From Nigrospora sphaerica (Eukaryota > Ascomycota > Sordariomycetes > Amphisphaeriales > Apiosporaceae), in NCBI GenBank assembly GCA_018287875.1, contig JAGVVL010000018.1, positions 1,976,501 to 2,040,500 on the forward strand: DNA of 64,000 bases, written 5' to 3'. The notes under the pieces were generated by a model. That model was not told the origin of the DNA, did no database searches, and saw only the letters and a program-made list of their open reading frames with translations. This document shows positions 24,061 through 37,100 of the stretch, piece by piece. The position numbers and the translations under genes were made by a program. Each line of letters begins with the position of its first letter. The stretch's first letter is position 1.

Positions 24061-24086
24061 CTTACCTAAGTAGGTACTTAGGTAAG
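24061..24086. repeat. near-perfect 26 bp palindrome
   Basis: Two 12 bp arms (CTTACCTAAGTA and TACTTAGGTAAG) are exact reverse complements and are separated by two bases. It lies about 290 bp upstream of the vma11 start and far upstream of the RhoGEF start. It may be a binding site for a dimeric regulator or a cruciform/hairpin former; function unknown. Confidence 0.85.
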
Positions 24087-25584
24087 TTTGTGTGAAGAGG
24101 TACATATCTACATCACGTACACACAAAGTCGAGCTCAGGCTCGAGGGGGCTCAGGTGTCTCAACGGCCTGCGCAGGCGGCGCCGCCAATCAGATAACCAC
24201 TTGGGTCGCGAGTCGGCCCGTCGGAGGTTGTTCTCGGTGAAAGGCCCCCTTCTCATCCCAGCTGCTTTTGGACGATGCCTAGACGGATATCGCCTTTCTG
24301 CGGGCTTCATCTCGCCCGGGCCGCTGGCCAATCTTGCGAGGAACGACCACCAAAAACGCCTGCCCTCGGCAGGTGTTGGAGGCAGGCTGCCCGCATGAGG
24401 CATGTCTGTCTACATGGCTGCATGAGGCAGCTCACACTGGCGCCATTTTGTATTACCGGTTCTTTTCTTGCCACTTGTCGTGTTTGATATGCAGACAAGG
24501 ACAGCGTTAGAGGTGCAGAACTCAATGCTTTGGCGGCGTGGAGGGGGGAGCTCCTGGGCTCCATTAGCGAGACTTGACAGGTGGTCGGAGCCCTGAGAGG
24601 CACCTGCAACTGCATAGCAAGTGTACTTTAGGTACTACCGTCATCGACGGCGCACACCACCACATGGTGCAGGGGGTTGTTCATGTGGCCCCCCCGTGGG
24701 ACGATGACAACGAGGCCGCCAGGAGACCATCCCAAGGCCGGGACGGATAGGAAGCATCGTACACAGTCGCTCGCAGCAGGCGTCCCGCCAGCGGCCACAA
24801 AGCGCAGTAACAGGAGGTATGTACCTAAGGTAGCTCGCAAGCAGCCCAGAGACCGACAGCACGCGCCGCGGGTTTTTCATGCTTTGGCGCGCCGTTGGCA
24901 AACTATCTCTTACACCGGGCGCCCAACGTGGCAGCGGTTTTCTCACATGGTCGTGCCTAGCCACCATCTTTTTTTCTTCAAAGGAAAAAAAACGAACTGT
25001 TGCACAGAAGTCAATCGGTCATCCAAGTGCAAGTCTATCTATAGCTTCATCGCTGGGGAGTGTGGCATCCCGGAGGGGCCTCTTTCGTCTCCTTCTTCTT
25101 TTGGGAGGGAACTAACTTTCTTTGCCTTTGGGGCTTCTGTTTCCGTCGTCTTCTCCTCGACGACGAGCTCGCCCCGTCCTTGGCCGAGCTTGTAATGGGC
25201 CAGGGGATTGATTGCAAGCTAGCAACCCACGCCGTGCTAGAGCCCGGTCTAGGAATAGTTTGGGCAGCAGAAGTGGGATTACGGAGAAGCCAATCCCAAA
25301 GCCCATGCACACATTGGCCGACCATCATTATCAGTGTCGGCGATCATTCAGGGCCGCGGGTGGTTGTTGGCAACGCTATTGCTGGGCTGCTGTTTGCTGC
25401 AACTTGCTGCTGCTATTACCGTTGTGGCTGCTTTACAGTGTAGCGACGGGAGAGGGAAAACCTGCCCGCGCAACGGCGCCGCCAACTCCCCCGATCAGAT
25501 TCCTAATTGCACAAGATCTGGCAAATCAAGAAGCACATCCCGCGACATCCTCCCATCTCACCGCCCTGGCCTGTTCGTCCGTCA

Positions 25585-25634
25585 TCTCTCTCTCACTCTC
25601 TCTTCCTCTCTCCCTCCTTCTCTCCCTCCCCCTC
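25585..25634 (+). repeat. polypyrimidine (CT-rich) tract in RhoGEF upstream region
   Basis: About 50 bases almost entirely C and T. Such tracts are common just upstream of transcription starts in filamentous fungi and may mark the core promoter of the RhoGEF gene. Confidence 0.6.
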
Positions 25635-26080
25635 CGGTCCCCTTATTTTCTGTCTGTCCTGTCCTGTCCTATCCTAAACCCCGAACATCCAAGTACGGAG
25701 GTACAAGACAGGCACCGGGCCCATTTAGGCTAGGAAAATCTGGGGGGGGAAACGTCCGAGAGAGAACAGGACCTCGATATCGCCTTCTACGATTGGATTT
25801 CCAGCAAGTTCGCGCACAACAACCACGCACCTTTCCTTGGCTCTGTCGACCGCTGCCACCACCACACTCGCCCTCGCCCGGGAACCGCCTGCGCCCCGGC
25901 CAACAATCACCACCACATCCGCACACCTGCACGCACGCATACCGCAGACGTACCCTCCCTCCCTCGATCCTCTTTACTCCGGCCATTACGTAGGCTGCTT
26001 TCCGCCGGCTGCCTCGCACCTGTGGAAGATCCTGGTCTCTGTCCTAGGCTCTTGCAGCCGCCTAGGCTACTCCTCCACGG

Positions 26081-26340
26081 GTGAGTGAATCTATTGTTTT
26101 GCCCCTGATCACAGGCCCCTCGGGCTCCATGCGAATCGTGCGAACCCCCCCCCCCCCCATTCGAGCGACTCTTCGCCCACACCACCGTCGTCGGCCTCGG
26201 GCGCCTTCCCCCTCCCTCTGTCCCCACCTCTCTTCGTTCTTCTGTCGTCGACCGGCTGTTATGCGACGGTCGTCGCCCCTTACACATCTGCCCCCTACTC
26301 TCCAGAGGGTTGAACTAACATCGTGCCCCTTCTTTCCCAG
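26081..26340 (+). other. 5' UTR intron of RhoGEF gene
   Basis: GTGAGT donor at 26081, a TGAACTAACA branch-like site at 26311-26320 and a TCTTTCCCAG acceptor ending at 26340, only nine bases before the start codon. It contains a C14 run (26145-26158). The strength of donor, branch and acceptor makes a leader intron likely. Confidence 0.7.
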
Positions 26341-26349
26341 GACGTGACA

Positions 26350-29300
26350 ATGGCCGAGTACTACGACCAACGCCGCTACGGCTCGTCTGGCAATAACACT
26401 CAGCGAGATGCCGCCTTCTCCAATATCTTCGGCGCCGCCCCTCCCCCTGGCCGCTCCCAGACCATGACCTCGTCTTCCGGCGACATGCCTCCACCCCAGA
26501 TGATGCCGTCGGACGGCAGGACGCGGACGATGGGCTCCAGCGTGGGCGGCATGCCCCCTGACATGCGACGGCCCCCGCCCCGAATGGCACCAGGCTACGA
26601 CAATAACGTGTCTGCTCGAACGAGAACGATGGATACGAGTATGGCCAATGGCTACTACCAGCAGCAGAGAAACCCCTCAGCTGGCTACCCGCCGCCGCAG
26701 CCGTACGGCAGGGGACCTGTGCCGGCACCAGACCGTCGTCCCTATCCCGGACCGCCCAATCCGGCCGGTACTACTTCCCGCTTCGACCCGAGAGCCGCGC
26801 CTGCGCAGAACCCGGCATATGGTTCCCGAGCACCCGCATCGAGATTACACCCGGGGCCGCCCCTTGGGGCTGCGACTGCTTCTCGAGATGACCCTTATCG
26901 CTCACAGTCCCTGGCTAGCATGCCTCGGCAGAACATGTACCAACCGCCGCCGGCTTCCTTTGGCTCCCCGCCGTCCGCCAACTTCCGGGGGCTATCGGGA
27001 AACCAAGCACCAGCTTCACGGACGACGGCACAAGGCAGGGTGGTTCCAGAGCGCCAAGACGATCGGTCTATGTCGTTGACCGGCTACTACCCGCCCGAGA
27101 GGGACGCGCACCAGACCATGAGCGGTCGCATCATCCCCAACCGCACGCGGGCCCCGTCCAACGAAACACCCTCGATGGGTGGCTATTCGAACATCAGTGG
27201 TAACAACTATACCCCCCTCAGTGGCACGGCTCCTTCTCCAGGGGCTGCGACCCGAACCATGAGCATGGCTTCTTCTACCACCTCGGCGACGGTGGACCAC
27301 AGCCGATCGATGTCCATGGCCAGCACTATCGCCCCTTCGATAGTAGGCGACAACCCTCGGAAAGACATGTCCCACCGACCTTCAATATCCTCGAGGTCCA
27401 CAGATGGCGAAAGGCCTCCGACAGCCAAGATTCGATCTCCCTTGGTTTACCCGGCCCTGCTCTCGCGTGTCGGCGAGTGCTTCCGACAGAAGATCATCAC
27501 AGGCGAACGCACCAAAAACGGTCTTACGTACAAGAACGCTTTCAGCGGTTCTGAGGCTGTCGACGTTCTTTCGTACATCATCAGAACAACTGATAGGAAT
27601 CTGGCCCTGCTCCTCGGTCGTGCTCTCGATGCACAGAAGTTCTTCCACGATGTGACATACGAGCATCGGCTCCGCGATTCGACATCGGAGATGTACCAGT
27701 TCAGGGAGTCTCTTATGGACGAGCCGGAAGACAAGCCATCCGTCAATGGCGTCTTCGTCCTCCTGTCAGAATGCTATTCGCCCACCTGTACGAGGGATCA
27801 GCTGTGCTATTCGATAGCATGCCCGCGGCGGTTGGAACAGGTGTCGCGACTGAACCTCAAGATCCAGCCCGGCCTGAAGAAGGAGGATGATGCGATTAAT
27901 AACGACGACGATGCCGATCAGACGGACGAACAGAAGCTCTGGATCAACTCTGTTCCGAAAGAGATCGTCGAGAGCGTGGACGACAGGGAGAAGAAAAGAC
28001 AGGAGGTTATCTCCGAGATTTGCTACACTGAAAGAGACTTCGTTAAGGACCTGGAATACTTGAGGGACTTCTGGATTTTGCCTCTCAGGTCCAAGGGCTC
28101 GCCCATCCCGGCCCAACGACGGGAAAAGGTCGTCCGAAACATCTTTGGCAACATCATCGACCACCCAGCCATCCATACAGTCAGTTCTCGATTCGCTAGA
28201 GCTTTGACGGAGCGGCAACAGAAGCACCCCGTGGTTTCCAACCTGGGCGATATCTTCCTTGAGTTTGCCCCGCAATTCGAGCCCTTTATTCTGTACGGAT
28301 CCAAGCAGATGGAGGGCAAGTTTGAATTCGAGCAGGAACGGTCCAACAACCCCTTCTTTGCGAAGTTTGTCGACGAGATCGAGAGGAGAAAGGAATCCAG
28401 GAAGCTGGAACTGAACGGATACCTAACCAAACCGACAACGAGATTGGCACGATACCCGCTGCTGCTGGAAAACGTTGTAAAGTACACGGAGGAGGGCAAC
28501 CCGGACAAGGAGGATATTCCTAAGGTTTTGGTCCTGATCAAGGAGCTGCTGACCCGCGTCAACGCCGAATCGGGCAAGGCCGAAAACCGCTTCAATCTGC
28601 GCCGTCTGCATGATCAACTACGCTTCCGCCCGGCTGACAAGGTAGATTTGAGATTGACGGAGGATGGGCGCGAGCTCGTCTTCAAGACGCAGTTCAAAAA
28701 GTCACCCTCGGACCAGGCTGAGATCACGGCCTTCCTCTTCGACCATGCCGTCCTGCTCGTGAGGATCAAGCAGGCCGGCAAAGGCGAAGAGGTGAAGGCG
28801 TACAGAAGGGTAGGTGCACTCACCTGCCGGCTGCGTGCGTGGTTACTAATGTCGGGTCGCAGCCCATTCCACTTGAGCTGCTGTCTATCAAAGAAATGGA
28901 CGAAGTCATCCCGCAACAGGGCATGAAGCGCTCCTCTTCTAGCTTGATACCACTCCGGGCAGCCAACACGGACAATAAGAAAGTTGACGGCTGGCCCATC
29001 ACTTTCCGCCACTTGGGAAAGAACTTCTACGAGCAGGTTTTGTATGCGTCTAACCAAGCCGCCCGGAAGAAGTGGCTCGAGTACATTGATTCCGCCCAGC
29101 AGCGCCTCCGCTCTCGGGCTGACTTCTTCAACGTCAATCTCGTATCGGCCGGCTTCTTTGGTGCCGGGAACCACGTCAACACGGCCACTCCCTTCGGTGA
29201 GGACTGGAGGCCCTCTCTCTGCAGATGGCGCCGGATACTAACATGGTCCTGACAGATGGCGGCCGCAAGTTGATTTACGGAACTGATAACGGCATCTACG

Positions 29301-30287
29301 TGTCCGACCGCAAGAACAAGGACGCCCAGCCTAAGCGCGTCATAGAAACGCAGAGCGTCACACAGGTCGAGGTCCTCGAGGAATACGGCCTGCTTTTGGT
29401 GCTCTCGAACAAGACGTTGCTGTCGTACCCCATGTCTTCGCTGGACCCCAACGAGCCCGCACTGTCGAAACGGCCCAAGAAGATCCAGAGCCACTGCACG
29501 TTCTTCAAGGCCGGCATCTGCCTGGGTCGGCATCTCGTGTGCTGTGTGAAGTCTACTGCGCTGTCCACAACCATCAAGGTCTACGAGCCCAACGACGCCA
29601 TGAGCAAGGGCAAGAAGCAGAAGGGCTTTGGAAAGATGTTCAACGCTGGTCAGGACGAGCTGAAGGCCTTCAAGGAGTTCTACATCCCCACCGAGTCCTC
29701 GTCGGTGCACTTCCTCAAGAGCAAGTTGTGTGTCGCCTGCTCCAGGGGCTTCGAGGTCGTCTCCCTCGAGACGCTCGAGACGCAGAGTCTGCTGGACCAG
29801 GCAGACACGTCACTCGACTTTGTCGCTCGCAAGGAAGGAGTCAAGCCTGTCCACATCGAGCGGCTCAACGGCGAGTTCCTGCTCAATTACACCGACTTCT
29901 CGTTCTTCGTCAACCGCAACGGTTGGAGGGCCAGACCCGAGTGGCGCATTGACTGGGAGGGTACGCCGCAGTCCTTCGCCCTCAGCTACCCCTGGATCCT
30001 GGCCTTCGAGCCCAACTTTATCGAGATCAGGAACATTGAGAGCGGCGCTGTCCACATCGTCCCTCACAAGAGTATCAGGATGCTACACAGCAGTACGCAT
30101 GAGGTGAGCGCCCCCTGACCCCGTTTCGGCCTGGAGGCTCTCCACTACATAATACTAACTCTCGACACACCAGATCTTGTTCGCGTACGAGGACGAAGGT
30201 GGCCAAGACGTCATTGCAGCTATCGATTTCTGGAAGAGCAACAGGAAATCGGAGATGCCTGCGCCGGAGAAGGGGGGCCCGTATTAG
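26350..30287 (+). CDS. rom2: Rho1 guanine nucleotide exchange factor, Rom2/Rgf type (DEP-DH-PH-CNH)
   Basis: Activates Rho1 at the plasma membrane and so drives glucan synthase and the Pkc1 cell-wall integrity pathway. Four exons: 26350-28809, 28863-29196, 29256-30103 and 30174-30287, giving 1251 residues; phases 0, 1 and 0. Residues 1-350 are a Pro/Ser/Gln-rich disordered region. A DEP domain spans about 365-465 (VYPALLSRVGECFRQKIITG). The DH (RhoGEF) domain spans about 550-745 (RQEVISEICYTERDFVKDLE, then NGYLTKPTTRLARYPLLLEN). A PH domain spans about 760-900. The CNH (citron) domain runs from about 932 to near the C-terminus (GGRKLIYGTDNGIYVS; ESGAVHIV). The domain order is that of fungal Rom2/Rgf1. 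An alternative acceptor in intron 2 (ending 29224) is excluded because it brings an immediate stop. Start is the ATG after the UTR intron. Confidence 0.93.
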
Positions 30288-31070
30288 TCGCTACGGCCCT
30301 CTGATGCATCGGAGAAGTTGACGCTTCACCAACGAGCTCGTCGTTGTCTTGCCCTTGAGTCGAGCCCTGGAGACGGCGCGACCCCTTGGCGGGCGTGCCC
30401 GGACGTCAGGGCCAGTGTAGGATTCTTGTGAAGAGTATTGGGAAACGAGAAGTCCTCTTCGTTCGCCAGAGCGGCCCATGCGGCTGGGCTCGCGTCGTGC
30501 CGCAAGAGGGTCTCCTGCGCCGAAGACGGCTGCTGGCATAATTTGGTCGGGACTGGCCTTTGTCTAGCGTTTTAGCGACAGCCATATTCACGAGAGAGGG
30601 GCGGCACGGCGGTCCGAGGCTTCTCTTACCTAGCTTTGCTCACCGTCGTAAGGGAGTTCCTGGTGGGCTGGGCACGGAGAATACCCGCACGTCCTCGGAT
30701 GGGGCCTTTCATTTTTCCTTCGCACCCGCAAACGGGTGGGCAGCCCGACAGACAGATAAGGAGGGGCGGGGCTCTCTCTGGATGGGGGCCAGGGGAGCCC
30801 CCGCGGATCTGGTCGACATTGTTTCTGGGCGAGATCTATTTAGCATGGGATGGCAGGGCGCGGCGGCATGCTGTTGTCTAGAACTTTAGGAATGGTTTAT
30901 CTCCACCGTAATTGACTGAGACTCTTGAAGCCGCGTTGCCTCGCGCCCTTGTTCCATGGGGTGAAATCCGGGCTCTCCTCGTCGTCACCCTGGAACGCCC
31001 CTGTGGCGGCGATGAGAGCAGCACCCGCGAGGCTCGCCGTCCCTTCTCACCCTTTCTTTCTTTCGTGCAG

Positions 31071-31157
31071 GTCAACCAGCCAGCGGGCGAGCTCAGGACC
31101 GCGGCGATGACGGCATACCCGCATCCCTCGGCAACCACGGGGCCCGTCATGCCCGAG
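31071..31157 (+). other. candidate exon, unlinked
   Basis: A polypyrimidine tract and CAG (CTTTCTTTCTTTCGTGCAG) ends at 31070, and a GAG|GTATGT donor follows at 31158. Between them is an ATG at 31107 with a short open frame. No partner exons could be joined into a protein, so this is a splice-signal observation only. Confidence 0.2.
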
Positions 31158-34100
31158 GTATGTAGCTATGACACAAGACGCGCAACCGTCGCTTCTTTCG
31201 CCGCCGCTCGACGCTTTCCCCCCCCGCCCTTCTCGCCTCGGTGATTCTAGAACACCATGCTTCGGTTCACAGCCTCCCGCTGACGGACGGCTTTTCGACC
31301 GTCTCCGGCGCGGCTTCGCGGGGCGGGGGGAAGCGGGTTTGCTGTTGTCGGCGGCCCCAAGACGGCGGCGCCTTCGCCCCCCTCTTCTTGCCCCTCTCCC
31401 CCTGGGTCGTCTCGACTTGCCTGGTCGCCACAAGACCAAAACGACAAATGGCGACAGATGTTGGGGGGGGGGAGACTTGGCGGGTCGGCATGGAGCCACG
31501 GCATCGGCGGCCGGACGCGCAAACCCGGATTCGGCCCAGCCGTCGAGAGGAAGCGGGGAAGAGGGAGAGCAAAGTAGAGAAGAGGGGGGGGGACAAGAAG
31601 CGGCGCTTGTTTGTCACATGTCGGCTGGTTCTTCTCGGTGCCGACAAGTGTGGTGGTGTGTTTACGGCTATGGCTAGGGAGCTAGAGCGATCGGCACCGC
31701 TCCCAGGGGAATATCAGGGGGACGAACAGCCATCGCGTCGAGCTTAAAGACCGGCATTGGGCCGTTCAGCTGGCACGCGGACCCCCCCGACACCAAGTCG
31801 ACGTGGTGGACGAGCTGGCAGCCCGATTTCACTGTCTTCCTCGAAGGCTGTCTCGCTCTTTGAAGTCCACCGATCGACACCGCCATCGTCGTCGGGGGCG
31901 ACATCACCTCGAAGGGCTAAGCAGTTCGGTGCGGTTCACCCATGGATGCCAACCAGCAGCTGGCTCGGCCAGCCCTTCTGCGCGTCGCCCGCGCGACTGG
32001 ACACGGCAATGTATCCCGTCGCCGTGGAATAGCTCCTCAAATGATTCGCAGGGTCCAGAGCCGTCACGGCGCCAAATGTTCCTGACCCCGGGCGAGCTGG
32101 CACGCAGCGGATAGGCCACCGGCTGCTTGTTTGGGCTGAAAAGAGAGTTCGCGCGCTGAATTCTCCAGGCCACTGGGATTTACCCCTATTTTTACCACAC
32201 AACCAAAGCAGGCCGGCTAAGCCGCGGCCCTTTACTCTGAGCTATCCTGATGGTTGCTGGATTGGCCGGCAAGGCAGTGCTCTTGCGCATGCTTGCCAAT
32301 AAAGGCGCCGAAGGTGGCAAAATCCGGAGAGCTAGCCTCCCTGAAGGTCGAGATCCGGTGCTGGCAATTCGCGACATGGACCGTCATCTGCGCGTTGAAG
32401 CTGTGAGATCGGCTACCCTCGAGTCGGGACAACACAGTTCAATCTCCGATATGCGGGCATCATGGCGGCCGAAACCACAGTGAAATCCTTTTCCTGTTGA
32501 ATCGCCATCCATTGCCGGAGCCTTGCAACCGTGGAGCGTATCTTTGGGGAGTGGGCGGTTCGGAATAGTGAACGACTTGCAGAGTGCGAACCCGTATTTG
32601 ACGCTGTTCAAAGCTGACGCGACTCGGCCGCCGTCTAAGCAAGTTCGGCAGTCTCTGTGCGGGCTCCTGAAAGATTTCTGGCATTTTGTAGGCATAGTAC
32701 ATGGCGATCGACGGCGAAGCCAAACCGGCCGTTCCCATTTCCCTTCTGTCCAAACTGGCCGTTTTCAGCCATTTCCGCCTGGGAAACTGGAGTAGGGAAC
32801 TGGACCGACGATGGCGAGCCAGCACACGAGTCGCGGGAAAGGCGACGGACGAAGGTATGTGAGTCGTTAGACCCCTATTCGTCGGACGCAAGGGCTGCCA
32901 TGGGAACCGGGCTGGTTTCAACTGCCCTGAAGAAGCGCTCGTAGACCGATATGGGAACGAAGCAAACGCAGTGCGTGCCCCTTCCTCGAGGGCCTGGATA
33001 TCGTGCCTTGGGCGGCCACTCAAGTATGCACAACCTTACCACACGTTGCCAACGTAATGCCAGGCCAGGTCAGGCTACGCAATGTGCTCCTATCAAAGCG
33101 GCTCAACGTCACGGGCCGTGGCGAACATGGCCGTTCCGAAAAGTGACAGACTGTGCCAATGCCGCGATAACCGTCGTAGCGCCGTAGCGGGGATGGTCGC
33201 TGTTCGTGTATCCCAAGATTAGAGGTGGGGATCATCATGAATACGCGCCTAGCGATGCTGCCCTTGAGACCGCACACAATCCCAGAACCAGAAACGCCTT
33301 CTGTTTTGGGATACGAGATAACGACGACCGGAAGATACGAGGCTTGCCAGTGCGGGCGCCGGTCAATCTGTGTCCAATGTGGTATAGTCCCGTGTCGACT
33401 CCAGGTTCAACCATAGTGTGTCTTCAGTGCCGCTCAGGGGTCCCGTACATGCCTGTGCCCGGGGACAGGCCCGATGGGAGCCTTGTGCGACGAGCTACGG
33501 CGCGCGTGATAGTACATTTCGCAAAGCAGAACCGTTGATCTCTGGGCGACGCGATTGATGGCGGCCGGTTGTGGCTTCCGGCTGTATGTCACATATGCTT
33601 GCAGGCTTTCCCCGCGTCTGTTCACCATGCGAGGCACGAGACCATTGGCCCCGATTGCCTGGGATGAACGCGTACGTGTGCGCACGACGACTAGAGCCTA
33701 ATATGGGCTGGTAGCCTCTTGAGGAGTGAAGCCGAGGGATGGGCCAGGCGACCTTATGCGTCGGCTTGACTCGTGGGCATGGGACGCACGCAGACTTTCC
33801 CGCCCCGGAGCCCGCCGGTGAAAGGGGGAAAGGGAATTTGACAGACGGAATGTGCCAAGCCATATCCGCAGGATCAATTCCTCCTTCACGGCCGCACGGG
33901 AAGGCGTACGGCGCGTAGGTAATGAGCGGCCCTCAGCCGCAGACCGATACCTTAGCTGCATGAGGCCGCGGGGGAGGGTGGTAGAGAGCCAGTCGCAGGT
34001 ATTTCCCCGCGCCATCACTGCCTCGCTGGCGGCCAGGAGCAGGCATCATGAGATCAGAAACCAGCCGTTGTGCCGGCCCGGCTGTTGAAACCGTTAGCCC

Positions 34101-37100
34101 GGTTGGTGAGGATGATCGAACTCGGCCTAGTCAGCCACGGTCCCATTGGCTGGGGCTCGACTTTTGGGTGTTTCCGGGGGAAGCAGTAACAGTTAGCGAG
34201 GCGACATGGGGTCCAGTATACAGACTCGGTGCTACGGTGGGCAAGCAACAGGCAACTCTAACGAGGTGGTGGATGGGGCCAACCGCGGATGGCTGTTGTG
34301 CCACGCGAGTAATCTTCCTGTCGGTCCTCTGTTGCCTCGCGTACGGCCGGGGGGCCAAGGTTTGTATGCGCGTCTATGACCCCGTTTTTCCTGTTGCAAC
34401 CAAAAGCACGACACGGCGTAGAGAAGGATCTGGGGGCAAGTCCCGGGTAACCGCATGGGGGCTATTATGTGATGGTGATGGGATTGTTGTTGCCCGGCGC
34501 TCTGGCGGCCATGTCCAGGCCGCTGGGGTGCATTCCGAGCGCTTGTCCCCGACAACGAGAGATGTAGGCCGACCTGGACTTCAGGTACCGGGGCTGGATG
34601 TCTGAAGAAGACAGGCTGGACGCCCGTCTGAACTAGGTCGGAATGAACGTGAGATGACTTTCCAGGGGGTTGTGGTGTCCGTGGAACCCAGCCGTGGTGG
34701 ACGCGTCGGCCACGAGGATGGTGATGCCCAGAGTAGGTACTAAGGTTAGTTGGCTAGCTCGGCAGTCTCGGTACTCTGCATCCATGGATCCCGCCTGGGC
34801 CCGTCCGACCCAGCATGAGGGCCGGCCGACGCATGCGGATGGATACGTGGTTTGCTTGCTTCCGTGCTGGATGGTACTGGCTTGGGGTCGGATCGAAGGG
34901 AATAGAGGTTGCCGGTCCGTGGGGTGCAGGCATGCTGGATGGGATGGGATGGCGTCTCCATCCATCTCCGGTCGTGCCGGAGCTCCTGTAGTTACCCGGG
35001 GCCTAGGGGGCTCTGCCAGCAACGGCCTTGCTTCCCATGCGGCCGGGCAGGGCTGCTTCCACTCCACTAGCCCTTCCGCCTACACAGTAGAAGGCCATGG
35101 CAGGAAGGCAAGGGAGAAGAGGGCGGGGGAGGGCAGGTGGGCGTGCGTTTGTCGGTGAGGGCACACAAGCAGCACGGCGAGCGGGGATTGGCGGGAATGG
35201 CTCCGGACGTCTGTCCTTTGCTGGTGGTAGATGATGGCTGGCGACGGGGCACGCGGGGGGGTTGGACGGTTGGACAGGCCATCGCGATGGCAACTTCACC
35301 GGACTTTGGTAGGAGGCAGACCCAGCAGCCGGGGTAGCAGCAATGCCGATCCGTCGTGCGCAGGGACGAGGGAGGCGTGAGAGATGCGTAAGGTAGGTTG
35401 GTCGCTCTAACACGCACCTCTGCTGCAAAATGCCACTGCAAAGACACTACACCCCCCATCCACATCTGCGCTTGTTTGGGCGCAAGGTGAGGAGGACATG
35501 CGGCTCCAGGTTCTGGTTTTTAAGGTTTCAATAGTGGAGGGGAAAGTACTTGCGAGTAGCCGGGTGACTCGCCTGTTAGTCCAAGTAGCTCTCCTGCCCC
35601 GGTTCGAGCCAGCTGGGCTTGGGTCGGACTACCGCCGGCGAGGGAGGGCCTAGTGTAGCTTGACGGCCCCCGACGTACTTTTGGCCGCGGTAGCGTGTCA
35701 TTGCTGGTGCTTTTATCAGGAGATGCAGAGGGACAGAGGGGTTGAGAGGAGAGGGGTGCCTGATGTCGTACGGACGGCGTTACGCCGCGTCTCTTACAAC
35801 GCCATATGGGCGATTTCGCCTATCGCGTAGGCGTCCCGGTGAGGGAAGGGCCCCTCCTGGTGGGGTGCAGACAAGCGAGGAATGGATGCTTGGCAGTCTG
35901 CACTACAACTGTGCCTGTGTGCGCCTGCGTGCGCCTGCCGACGGGCCTTGCGCAGTCGCATCCCGCTGGCCACCCATGGTGATCCATTACTACTCACCCT
36001 CCTCTTCCCGTCCACAACCACCAGACACTCCAGTTGTATTCGTACAGCCCTGTGTGGGTGTCAGGGTGGGGAGGCTAAGCAGGTACTTGAAGGGCTACCT
36101 TATCTGGCACACGCAACTCGCAGTCGCCAGAAGCGGGGTTCAGGAGTCGGCATGGAGATGGATGGATGCAAACAAATGTGTCAAAATACCACCACTTCCA
36201 AGCGAGGGCGGGGCGTTTTACCGCCTAGGGGGTATTCTTCGCAGTTCCTCTACACGGTACCTTGGACAGTTTCCATCCCCACCCTCCGCAACACAGCTCC
36301 GTTGCCCGGGACGAGTGGCATGGGGACTGGAAACACATGCAACACAAACACGTACGAACGAGGAATAAAAGAGGAGCAGAAAAAGTAGAGACAGGTTCTA
36401 GAACCTCTCTGCCCCTCCCCGGTCGAGTCCGACGTCCGTCTCCCTTCTCATGATTTCGTCGTGAAAGGAGGAGGAAAGGGCCCAGCGACGAACGCGAGGA
36501 AGTCAACCGCGACCCGAGACACGGCCTGTAGCATCACACTCTGCTGCTGCGCTACACTTGACGGGCTGCAGGCCCGAATGATAAATTTAGCACATGATGG
36601 AACGGAAACATCCCATCTGGCCGCCAGACGGGACTGTGCTGAAGGACCCGGATTCCGCCCTGCGCGGCTAAGTCGGGCAACGCGCGCGGCGTAGGGGCGG
36701 CCCAGCGAATCGACGGGCCAGAGGAGCCGCGAGAGAGGCAAGCGAGAGAGACGCGGCGCGGGGCGCGGCGCGGCCTTGTCTTTGTGTCATGATGCCATGA
36801 CTTGGGATCGTGCCTCATCAGCCGCCCCCATGACTGCGCCGAGTCCACGTTGTCCGCACTGACGACGCTTTTCCATCCCTTCACATATGGGGCCGGACCC
36901 ATCGATGCCGCCGGCGTGGGCTATGCCGCTACGTCGTCGTGGCCGACGATCCAGATCTCCCCCGTTCCATTGCCGTCCCCATACCAGTGGCCTTCTTTAT
37001 CTAGGTGAGTCAAGGCACGTGAGGCACGCCCACAGGCGGGACAGGCACTAACACGGGCACAGGCTCGGGGCTTGCCTGGCACTGCGGCCTTCGCTGGGAA

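Larger units (their letters stand above)
23774..26080. other. divergent promoter region, vma11 / RhoGEF gene
   Basis: About 2.3 kb upstream of both genes, including the distal leader of the RhoGEF gene. No supported coding region. Contains the 26 bp palindrome at 24061, TACCTA-type motifs, and a long CT-rich tract near 25585-25634. Confidence 0.55.

Noticed and set aside
29197..29224. Short alternative intron 2 in the RhoGEF gene (acceptor at 29224)
   Set aside because: Joining there gives an in-frame stop within a few codons; the acceptor at 29255 restores the CNH domain.
34048..34605. 185-codon open frame in the gene-poor region
   Set aside because: No domain, Arg/Gly/Thr-rich translation and no splice-linked extension.
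35590..35640. GGTTCGAGCC, like a tRNA T-loop
   Set aside because: The flanking bases do not form a five-pair T stem and no other arms are found.
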